From Hymenobacter pini (GTDB lineage Bacteria; Bacteroidota; Bacteroidia; Cytophagales; Hymenobacteraceae), in assembly GCF_020421205.1 (NCBI RefSeq), contig NZ_JAIZZH010000005.1:310001-374000 (forward strand): a stretch of DNA of 64,000 bases. The letters are read 5' to 3'. Numbering within the stretch: position 1 is the first letter of the stretch; each line of letters opens with the position of its first letter. Positions 42,082-48,922 of this stretch are shown here, in pieces. Both the position numbers and the translations under genes were made by a program. The notes beneath the pieces were generated by a model. That model worked only from the letters and a program-made list of their open reading frames with translations, searched no databases and was not told the origin of the DNA.

Positions 42082-43008
42082 CTACATCCACACCATCGAT
42101 AACACGCCGGCCAGCATCAGCCATTTGCACCATGCGCTAAGGCGGGCAAAGTGCTTCCGCCGGTCGGCACGGCGCAGGCGGTAGGCCAGGGCTACCAGCG
42201 GCACCAGTACCAGCAGCAACAACCATCCGCCCGGCAGCCAGTGTCGGGTTGTCAGCAGCTGATACACTGCACCGGCCACCAGTGCCGCCAAGCAGGCCAG
42301 GAAAAATCCGGCCATCCACTTGGTACGCGGCACTCCCCACACGATGGGCAGCGTCCGGCAGTCGTGCTGGGCGTCGCCACGCATGTCTTCCACGTCCTTC
42401 ACAATTTCCCGCACCATGGTCAGCAGGAAGGCCGCCAGCGCGTAGCCCCACACGGCGGGCCGGCCGGTACGGGCCTGTAACTCGGGCAGCAGCACCAAAG
42501 CCGCCGTAAGCAAGCCAATACTGAGGTTACCTACCAGCGCGACCCGCTTAAAGCGCACCGAGTAGCCCCACAGCAGCACGGCCGAAGCCAAATTGACCAC
42601 CCCAACCCACGGGGATACCAGACCACTGAGCACAACGCCCACACCCGAAAGCAGCAAGTGGGCAAGCATAGCGTGCCGACGGTTTACCGCTCGCCCTACT
42701 ACCAGCCGCCCAGGGCGGTTGATGGCGTCAATCTTCACGTCGTAGTAGTCATTAATAATATAGCCGGCCGCCCCGATGCACAACGCGGCCAGCACCAGCA
42801 CCCCAAATTGCGGCGTAAGTATCTGCGGCCCCGAGGCTCCTGGCAACAGCAGGCAGCTACGCACCAGCACCAGGCACAAAGCCATAATCAGCAGGTTGGG
42901 CAGGCGCACCAGCCGGGCCAGGTCGCGCCAGCCACCCGGTTCGGGCACCGGCCGGTCAGCCTCGGTAGGCAGGGAACTGGAAGCGGATGAAGCAGATGCG
43001 TGAGCCAT
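42082..43008 (-). CDS. UbiA family prenyltransferase
   Basis: A 308-residue membrane enzyme with about nine helices. Both aspartate-rich motifs are present: NDYYDVKIDAINRPGR near 95 and DVEDMRGDAQHDCRTLP near 220. Members transfer a prenyl chain to a phenolic ring or, in the GGGPS/digeranylgeranylglyceryl phosphate branch, to a glycerol ether. The Bacteroidota group often carries the name geranylgeranylglycerol-phosphate geranylgeranyltransferase. The substrate is uncertain here. The ATG at 43008 is preferred over the TTG at 43017. Confidence 0.92.
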   Translation of the reverse strand: MAHASASSASSSLPTEADRPVPEPGGWRDLARLVRLPNLLIMALCLVLVRSCLLLPGASGPQILTPQFGVLVLAALCIGAAGYIINDYYDVKIDAINRPGRLVVGRAVNRRHAMLAHLLLSGVGVVLSGLVSPWVGVVNLASAVLLWGYSVRFKRVALVGNLSIGLLTAALVLLPELQARTGRPAVWGYALAAFLLTMVREIVKDVEDMRGDAQHDCRTLPIVWGVPRTKWMAGFFLACLAALVAGAVYQLLTTRHWLPGGWLLLLVLVPLVALAYRLRRADRRKHFARLSAWCKWLMLAGVLSMVWM

Positions 43009-43064
43009 GAAAAACAACTAAATGGGCTGCAAAGATGCGCAGCCAGCACCAGCGCCCACTAAAA

Positions 43065-43093
43065 AAGCCCCGGCCGAAACGTGGCCGGGGCTT
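43065..43093 (-). terminator. Terminator of the cold-shock gene
   Basis: An 11-bp perfect stem (43065-43075 with 43083-43093) and a 7-base loop, followed on the minus strand by a T6 run. It lies 38 bases after the stop. Confidence 0.88.
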
Positions 43094-43130
43094 CTTCATA
43101 CGTGAGCTAAAAACTTGAGTAAACGTGTGT

Positions 43131-43325
43131 TTACAGTTTCTTCACATTCACCGCGTTAACGCCTTTACGGCCTTCCTGAGTATCAAACTCTACGCGGTCA
43201 TTCTGTTGGAGCTGGCCCCCGTTAAGGCCGGTAATGTGGACGAAGAAATCTTCCTTCGTGCCGTCTTCCGTAATGAAGCCGTAGCCCTTCGACTCATTAA
43301 AGAATTTTACGGTTCCTGTTTTCAT
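43131..43325 (-). CDS. Cold-shock domain protein
   Basis: A 64-residue single-stranded nucleic-acid binding protein. RNP1 appears as KGYGFI at 13-18 and RNP2 as DFFVH at 26-30. Length and sequence fit the CspA family, which acts as an RNA chaperone. The start at 43325 is the family start. On this strand TATATTTA at 43362-43369 may be a -7 box, which would give a leader of about 30 bases. Confidence 0.96.
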   Translation of the reverse strand: MKTGTVKFFNESKGYGFITEDGTKEDFFVHITGLNGGQLQQNDRVEFDTQEGRKGVNAVNVKKL

Positions 43326-43389
43326 GAAAAAGAAAAGAATTGGGTTGATGATGGTTGGGGGTAAATATAGAGGGATTTTAGAAAAGCAC

Positions 43390-43420
43390 AACCCCGGCTG
43401 TATTGCGTACAACCGGGGTT
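43390..43420 (-). terminator. Hairpin terminator after the KdsC-like gene
   Basis: A 13-bp stem with one mismatch (43390-43402 with 43408-43420) and a 5-base loop, 44 bases after the stop at 43465. Confidence 0.65.
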
Positions 43421-43464
43421 ATCGAGCCTAAAGCGGGCTTCGCTAATCAGGGCCGGGGCTTCGG

Positions 43465-43968
43465 CTACCAGGTTTGTTGCAGCTTCATTACGGCCTCAAT
43501 CAGCTCGCGCACGGCTCCGTGGCCGCCGGGCAGCGTCGCAGTGTAGTTGCTGATGGCCCGCACATCGGTAGCCGCATCGACAGGGCACGCAGCCACGCCA
43601 CAGCGGCGCATCACTTCCATGTCGGGGATATCGTCGCCCATGTAGGCAATGGTGCCGGGCTCCAGGTGGTAGGTATTCAGCAAGCTATTAAAGATTTTCA
43701 TCTTGTCATCCACGCCTAAGTAGATGTCACGCACATCCAGCGACTCCAGCCGCTTGCGCACGCCCTCCTCCTCACGCCCCGAAATAATGGCTACGCGGTA
43801 GCCCTTCCGGATGGCGTGGCGCACGGCGTACCCGTCGCGGATATGAAACGCCCGCGCCTGCTCACCCGAGTTCAAGGCCAGTAGCGTGCCGTCGGTCAGC
43901 ACGCCGTCCACATCGAAAATAAATACTTTAATAGCCGATAAATCGGGGGTATAATTCAAAGAATCCAT
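43465..43968 (-). CDS. kdsC: KdsC-like HAD phosphatase
   Basis: A 167-residue HAD hydrolase of the type that removes phosphate from 3-deoxy-D-manno-octulosonate 8-phosphate in lipopolysaccharide core synthesis. The nucleophile motif FDVDGVLTDGT has Asp19 and Asp21, the second motif is IISGRE, and the final motif is YMGDDIPDMEVM. Size and lack of a cap domain fit KdsC and the related NeuA-linked phosphatases. It is the fourth gene of a minus-strand run with DUF2520, ferredoxin and IscX. Confidence 0.9.
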   Translation of the reverse strand: MDSLNYTPDLSAIKVFIFDVDGVLTDGTLLALNSGEQARAFHIRDGYAVRHAIRKGYRVAIISGREEEGVRKRLESLDVRDIYLGVDDKMKIFNSLLNTYHLEPGTIAYMGDDIPDMEVMRRCGVAACPVDAATDVRAISNYTATLPGGHGAVRELIEAVMKLQQTW

Positions 43969-44010
43969 GTGCTATGCGATGAAAATGCTGCCTCTGCCTG
44001 GTAGCAGCGC

Positions 44011-44076
44011 AAAGCTCCGGCAAGCCCCGCTTCGCCGCCCAAACCGGGCCAGCAAGGCAAGCCTTACCGGAGCTTT
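44011..44076 (-). terminator. Long-loop hairpin after iscX
   Basis: Arms 44011-44024 and 44063-44076 (14 bp, one mismatch) flank a GC-rich 38-base loop with inner pairing. It may end or weaken transcription between iscX and the KdsC-like gene. Confidence 0.5.
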
Positions 44077-44099
44077 ATGCTTATTACCGGGAGCCGAAG

Positions 44100-44336
44100 C
44101 TATTGATTGTCGCGCCACTCGTACACCCACTTGGCTTGAATCTGCTCCAGGTGACCCTCGTTGGCCTGTTCGCGGGTGCCTTCGAAGTTGGGCAGGCTCA
44201 GCACCCACTCCAGCAAATCGGTGAAGCGGATGCGGTAAATTTTTGCCTCAGAAAAGTCGTCACCGAACTTCTCGTACAGCGCCATGGCAATATCCTCATG
44301 GTCGCTCCACTGCATCGGGGGCTCAAAGTGGTTCAT
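44100..44336 (-). CDS. iscX: Fe-S assembly protein IscX
   Basis: A 78-residue acidic protein. MQWSDHEDIAMALYEKFGDDF, then RFTDLLEWVLSLPNFEG and a C-terminal IQAKWVYEW, match IscX (YfhJ), which binds IscS and frataxin and tunes cluster assembly. In proteobacteria iscX follows fdx; the same order fdx-iscX holds here, supporting the call. The rest of the isc set is not in the window. The start at 44336 could also be the ATG seven codons later. Confidence 0.9.
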   Translation of the reverse strand: MNHFEPPMQWSDHEDIAMALYEKFGDDFSEAKIYRIRFTDLLEWVLSLPNFEGTREQANEGHLEQIQAKWVYEWRDNQ

Positions 44337-44342
44337 AAATCT

Positions 44343-44418
44343 GTTGTCAGTTGCGAGTTGGCAGTTGTCAGGACAGGCATCAGCAAAAACTAGCAACTGA
44401 CAACCTACTACCGACAAC
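44343..44418. repeat. Inverted heptad array, copy 4 (GTTGNCA type), between fdx and iscX
   Basis: Units gttgtca, gttgcga, gttggca, gttgtca run from 44343 to 44370. The complement of 44391-44418 reads gttgtcg, gtagtag, gttgtca, gttgcta. The 7-base period is the same as in copies 1-3 but the unit sequence differs. Confidence 0.87.
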
Positions 44419-44425
44419 TCAAAAA

Positions 44426-44755
44426 TTAGTGGCCCAAGAAGTTCTGGGGTGGAATCTGCACTACAATGTCCTGGTTGCCCTGCACCACGCACTGGCAGCC
44501 CAAGCGGGAGTTGATGCGGGGGTTGATGGCGCGGTCAATGAAATCTTCCTCTTTGTCGGAAATTTCGGGCAGGTCGTTTTCGCCCTGCAGAATGTACACG
44601 TGGCAGGTGCTGCAGCCGCACACGCCGCCGCAGTTGTGCTGCAGCTGAATGTCGTTGTTGAGGGCCACGTCCAGCACCGATTCGCCCTCGGCGGCCACGT
44701 GCGTCTGGTCGGGCTGGCCGTCCTGAAACTTGAAGGTGATATGTACGGCTTTCAC
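44426..44755 (-). CDS. fdx: 2Fe-2S ferredoxin of the adrenodoxin/Isc type
   Basis: A 109-residue electron carrier. Three cluster ligands lie in HNCGGVCGCSTCHVYI (Cys-x5-Cys-x2-Cys), and the fourth is in SRLGCQCVV near 85. The acidic helix EISDKEEDFIDRA fits the adrenodoxin class, which delivers electrons in Fe-S assembly. It lies upstream of iscX on the same strand with a strong promoter. Confidence 0.95.
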   Translation of the reverse strand: MKAVHITFKFQDGQPDQTHVAAEGESVLDVALNNDIQLQHNCGGVCGCSTCHVYILQGENDLPEISDKEEDFIDRAINPRINSRLGCQCVVQGNQDIVVQIPPQNFLGH

Positions 44756-44793
44756 GGCGGAATGCTAGGTAGAACGGGGCAAAAATGAGGCTG

Positions 44794-44824
44794 CAAAGGT
44801 AGGCACGCCGCCCCCCGAATCAAA
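44794..44824 (-). promoter_or_regulatory. Promoter of fdx-iscX
   Basis: On the minus strand TTTG (44821-44824), a 19-base spacer and TACCTTTG (44794-44801) fit the Bacteroidota consensus at every fixed base. The -33 box lies just after the stop of the DUF2520 gene. This is the clearest promoter in the window. Confidence 0.8.
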
Positions 44825-44825
44825 G

Positions 44826-45665
44826 CTACGAACCGGCCGGTTTGTTTGCCGCCTCTTCCTGGGCCGTATGCTGGATGCTGGCGGTCAGCTGCTGATACAA
44901 CCGCTGCCACTCCGGGTGGCGGGCCAGCGCCGCCTCGTGCCGGGCCAGGGTGCTGGCATCGTGGCGCAGGGCGGGGCCGGTTTGGGCTGTGAAAGGCGGC
45001 TGGCTGAGGGCTTTCTCCACGGTTTCCTGAATGAGCGGGTGCAGCAGCTCGCCCGGCAGGTTGGCTTCCTGAAGCAGGGCATGGCTGATTCCCAAGAGGT
45101 GATTGGGAAAGTTGCTGGCCCACACCGCGGCCACGTGCAGCTGCAGCCGCTGAGCCGAGGTAAGCTCCCGCACATCTTGGCTGAGCGAGGCAGCCAGCTG
45201 CCGCAACGTGCGCATACCCGCCGCATCAGCCGCTTCCAGGAACAACGGCACAGTGGCCCAGTTGATGGGGCGGCCGGGGCTGAAAGTTTGGAGCGGATAC
45301 AACACGCCTCCCCTGATATGTGGGTACCCAGCAAACACGCTCAACGGCAGAGCCCCGGCAGTATGCACCACCAGTGCTCCGGCCGGAAACCGGGCCGCTG
45401 CCAGCACTTCGGGCACGGCGGCATCGGGTAGTGGCAATATATATACCTCCGCCGGTGGCAGCGCTTGCAGGCTGGCTAGCACTGGTACGCCGGTAGCCAC
45501 AGCTACTGCCCGTGCCGACGCCAGCGTGCGACTCCAAATACCAACCACCTCATGCCCGGCTTGCTGCAGGGCTGGCAATAGGTGCCCAGCTACTTTGCCA
45601 GTTCCCAGCACTACTACCCGCAAGCTGGTTTGGTGCGGTTGCAAGAACGGTAAGTCAACTTCCAT
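44826..45665 (-). CDS. Rossmann-fold DUF2520 oxidoreductase-like protein
   Basis: A 279-residue protein. The N-terminus LRVVVLGTGKVAGHLLPAL is a dinucleotide-binding loop and the C-terminal domain is DUF2520 (SAQRLQLHVAAVWASNFPNHLLG). It resembles ketopantoate and 6-phosphogluconate dehydrogenase-like proteins, but the reaction is unknown. In Bacteroidota genes of this type often stand next to KdsC-like phosphatases, as they nearly do here, so a link to envelope sugar metabolism is possible. Confidence 0.88.
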   Translation of the reverse strand: MEVDLPFLQPHQTSLRVVVLGTGKVAGHLLPALQQAGHEVVGIWSRTLASARAVAVATGVPVLASLQALPPAEVYILPLPDAAVPEVLAAARFPAGALVVHTAGALPLSVFAGYPHIRGGVLYPLQTFSPGRPINWATVPLFLEAADAAGMRTLRQLAASLSQDVRELTSAQRLQLHVAAVWASNFPNHLLGISHALLQEANLPGELLHPLIQETVEKALSQPPFTAQTGPALRHDASTLARHEAALARHPEWQRLYQQLTASIQHTAQEEAANKPAGS

Positions 45666-45837
45666 GTTACTGCATTAAACGCAATTAAAAAGTGGTTTTT
45701 ATGTCGATTTTACCAGCTTTATGCGCAATATTTGACATCTTGCCACTTCGTGCGTAAGCAGGAAATTTCACCCCGGTGACGAGCTTTCGGCTTCACAACT
45801 ACCCTTCTTTCACTTTTTCTTTTTTTGAGCGTCTTTT

Positions 45838-48561
45838 ATGACACAACTCTACAAAACAACGCATTCCGGTCGATACTGGCGTAAGCTGGCGCTGCTGGGG
45901 CTGCTGGGCCTCGGCTTCCAGACGGCACAGGCGCAGCTTCGCTATCTGCCATCTTCGGCGCAGAACGTAACCGGCACTTATACTGACCTGGGTACTACTG
46001 GCACCGCCATTGCTACGGCTAATACTGACGACGACAACTCGGCCGCTACGCCTATTGGATTCACGTTTACCTACAACGGGCAGTCATTCACCGATTTTGT
46101 ACTGAATACCAACGGTATTCTGCGCCTTGGCACGGCGGCTCCCTCGGTGGCTAACCTGTTTGCCAACTACGAAAACGGCCAGGCTCCCGGTGTGGACCCC
46201 ATCACCAGCACCAGCCCCGCAGATGTTAACCTGATTGCGCCGTTCAACTTTGACCTGGAAGCCGGCTCGGTTGCAGGCGGCGCGGAGTACCGCGTGGCCA
46301 CCACGGGCACGGCCCCCAACCGGGTGTGCATTATTCAGTGGAAAAACGTGAGTGATAAAGCCGGTGGTAATGCTAAGCAGTATGCCAGCTTCAACTTTCA
46401 GGTAAAGCTCTACGAAACCTCCAATACTATTGAGTTCGTATACGGCCCAACCGTAGCGGCTACTACCGGTACCGATATTGCCCGTTTCCCCACGGTTGGT
46501 ATTAAAGGCTCCGGCAGCGCCGCCGGGCAAACCGTCCTGGGCAATAAAACCTCCTCCGCAGGCGCGTGGTCTACTACCGTTTTCATCACGGGTGCCTACG
46601 GTACCTCTACGCACAACTACCGCCGCGCCGTGCCACCAGATGCGGGCCGCACGTACCGCTTCCTGCCCCAGCCCGCCAACGACGCCTCTGTAGCTACCAT
46701 CCACACGCTGGGTAAGTTGGCAGTGCCCTACTCGCTGCCGCACACCGTAGCTGCCGCTGTTACCAACAACGGCTTCAACACGCTCACGAACGTACCCGTT
46801 ACGCTTACGGTAGGCGGTGCTAATACCTTCACCAGCACCAAAACCATTGCTACACTGGCCCCCGGCGCTACGCAGGCGGTTACCTTCGACAGCTACCCTA
46901 CCACCTTGGCTACGGGTACCAATAACCTGACGGTTACTATCCCTGCCGACGACGACAACACGAACAACTCACTGCCCTATACGCAGAAAGTTACCACCAA
47001 CCAGGTAGCCTACATTGATGATACCCAGCCGTTCGTTGGCTCAGTGGGTGTAGGTACGGATGGTGGCATTCTGGCTACCAAGTACAAAAATACCCAAACC
47101 ACTACGGTAAGCCGGATTACGGCGTATTTCCTGGCGGGCACGGCTTCTACCTACCAGTTTGTAGTGCTGGATGCCACGGGTGCTAATGGAACGCCGGGCG
47201 CAGTGCTGTACACCTCCCCAACGCAAACCCGGTCGACAGCCGCCAGCACGGTTAACTTCACTATTCCGCAGCCGGCACCGGTTATTACCGGGGACTTCTA
47301 CATTGGCGTTCTGGAAGTATCCGGCAACGCGGGCATTGCGTATCAGTTGGAGAACCCGCTGCGTGCTGGCACTTTCTACTACCAAACTCCGGGAGCGGCC
47401 TGGACGCCGGTTAATAACACGACGCTGCGCACCCGGTTGGGTGTGGAGGCCACTTTCGCGCCGGTTCCCACGTGCTTGCCGCCGACCAATATTGCCGTTA
47501 CCAACATTACGGCCACCTCGGCTAACGTTACGTTCACGGCAGCCAATGCTAACGGTACTGCCTACACGGTTATCTACGGGCCGCGGGGCTTCAACCCCAC
47601 TACAAGCGGCAGCACGGTTTCAGGCACTACCTCGCCCATCACCATTACGGGCCTGACCTCAGGCATGCCATACGATGTGTACGTGCGCACTGCATGCGGT
47701 ACTGCTGAAACCAGCTATCTGAGCACCGCAGCAGTGAGCTTCACCACGGTATGTGTACCTCCCCAGATTACGGCTTTCCCCTATACGCAGAACTTCGACA
47801 GCGGCACGGGTGCTACCCCGGTCTGTGGTATTACCATTGCCAACGTCAACAACGATGCCCGCACCTGGGTACCGGCCAGTTCCGATGTGCAGGGTGGTGC
47901 TCCGGCTTCGGCTCCGTACCACATGCGCTACATCTACAGCCCCAACTTTGCGGCGGACGACTGGTTCTTCCTGCCTGCTATGACGCTGCAGGCGGGCTAC
48001 TCCTACCAGGTTTCCTTCAAGTACAAAGCCGCCGTGAACAACTCCTCGGAGAAGCTGGAGGTGAAATATGGCACCGCTACCACGCCGGCCGGCCAAACCA
48101 ACCTGCTGTGGCGGAACGAGAGCATCACGAACACCACGTACACCACTACCACCGCCGGTACTGGCGCGGGTCAGGTATTGCCCATCACGCCCACTACTAC
48201 CGGCACTTACTACATTGGCTTCCGCGTATTCAGCGACGCCAACCAGTATAACCTGTACGTGGACGATGTAGCCGTAACGGCTACGGCCATTACTTCGTCG
48301 TCGGCGGCGCTGCTGCGGGCTATCAGCCTGTACCCGAACCCCTCTACGGGCCGCCTGAATATTGAAGTGAGCAATGCCAACGCCCGCAATGGCCTGCAGG
48401 TTGAAGTAACCAACCTGGTTGGTCAGCGCGTGCACACGGCCACCATCCGCGACAACATGACCAACCAGCTGGACCTTTCCGGTCTGGCCAACGGCATGTA
48501 CGTGGTGAAAGTGCGCAACGGCGAGGAGTACATGGTTCGTAACATCTCTATCCAGAAGTAA
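45838..48561 (+). CDS. Type IX secreted multidomain cargo protein
   Basis: A 907-residue cell-surface or secreted protein. After a signal peptide ending AQAQ comes a lectin-like domain (to about 275), a CARDB-like domain at about 285-385, a jelly-roll-like part at about 395-540, an FN3 domain at about 548-640, and a choice-of-anchor (cleaved adhesin) domain at about 650-815 with FPYTQNFDSG and DWFFLPAMTL. The C-terminal 75 residues are a type A sorting domain: LYPNPSTGRLNIEV, then GLANGMYVVKVRNGEEYMVR. An adhesive role is likely; no catalytic site is seen. It is followed by a strong terminator. Confidence 0.93.
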   Translation: MTQLYKTTHSGRYWRKLALLGLLGLGFQTAQAQLRYLPSSAQNVTGTYTDLGTTGTAIATANTDDDNSAATPIGFTFTYNGQSFTDFVLNTNGILRLGTAAPSVANLFANYENGQAPGVDPITSTSPADVNLIAPFNFDLEAGSVAGGAEYRVATTGTAPNRVCIIQWKNVSDKAGGNAKQYASFNFQVKLYETSNTIEFVYGPTVAATTGTDIARFPTVGIKGSGSAAGQTVLGNKTSSAGAWSTTVFITGAYGTSTHNYRRAVPPDAGRTYRFLPQPANDASVATIHTLGKLAVPYSLPHTVAAAVTNNGFNTLTNVPVTLTVGGANTFTSTKTIATLAPGATQAVTFDSYPTTLATGTNNLTVTIPADDDNTNNSLPYTQKVTTNQVAYIDDTQPFVGSVGVGTDGGILATKYKNTQTTTVSRITAYFLAGTASTYQFVVLDATGANGTPGAVLYTSPTQTRSTAASTVNFTIPQPAPVITGDFYIGVLEVSGNAGIAYQLENPLRAGTFYYQTPGAAWTPVNNTTLRTRLGVEATFAPVPTCLPPTNIAVTNITATSANVTFTAANANGTAYTVIYGPRGFNPTTSGSTVSGTTSPITITGLTSGMPYDVYVRTACGTAETSYLSTAAVSFTTVCVPPQITAFPYTQNFDSGTGATPVCGITIANVNNDARTWVPASSDVQGGAPASAPYHMRYIYSPNFAADDWFFLPAMTLQAGYSYQVSFKYKAAVNNSSEKLEVKYGTATTPAGQTNLLWRNESITNTTYTTTTAGTGAGQVLPITPTTTGTYYIGFRVFSDANQYNLYVDDVAVTATAITSSSAALLRAISLYPNPSTGRLNIEVSNANARNGLQVEVTNLVGQRVHTATIRDNMTNQLDLSGLANGMYVVKVRNGEEYMVRNISIQK

Positions 48562-48580
48562 GAAACCCTCTCTCGAACAA

Positions 48581-48606
48581 AAAGGGCCGCCTTCTGGCGG
48601 CCCTTT
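48581..48606 (+). terminator. Terminator of the cargo-protein gene
   Basis: An 11-bp perfect stem (48581-48591 with 48596-48606), a TTCT loop and a T7 run, 19 bases after the stop. Confidence 0.93.
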
Positions 48607-48613
48607 TTTATTT

Positions 48614-48868
48614 ATGTCACAGGCAGTGTAGGATTGCTCAGGCAATCCTACAAGCTTCTCGGCACGAAAGCGCGCTGTGTAGAAAGCATTGGAGCAGCCT
48701 GCGAATGGTGCAGAGAGTATCGTGAGGCCACTCAATGAGGTACGAAATGTACACTCCACGTTTGTCTGTTTCTCTGTTGTTTGCACTGGCATTTATCTGC
48801 CTACACACGATACACCGTTGGTGTTGACAACCTACAAGTCAACAGGCAATACCTCTTTGACCAAACTG
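48614..48868. other. Gene-free stretch between two convergent terminators
   Basis: About 255 bases with no supported gene. It contains a perfect 11-bp hairpin at 48627-48652 (tgtaggattgc, loop TCAG) and a smaller one near 48823-48843 (gttgac with gtcaac). A short unknown RNA is possible but there is no other sign of one. Confidence 0.6.
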
Positions 48869-48914
48869 CCCAATAAAAAGGCTCCGGTAAATCTACCGGA
48901 GCCTTTTTATTGGG
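48869..48914 (-). terminator. Terminator of the ccm cluster
   Basis: A perfect 21-bp stem (48869-48889 with 48894-48914) with loop AATC and A/T runs, nine bases beyond the ccmF stop. Confidence 0.94.
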
Positions 48915-48922
48915 TGGTGCTA

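Noticed and set aside
47659-48792. 377-residue open frame antisense to the type IX cargo gene
   Set aside because: Covers the cargo gene with a clear sorting domain on the plus strand and crosses its terminator.
48614-48868. tRNA or small RNA gene between the convergent terminators
   Set aside because: No tRNA T-loop motif or cloverleaf could be found, and the single 11-bp hairpin is not enough to call an RNA gene.
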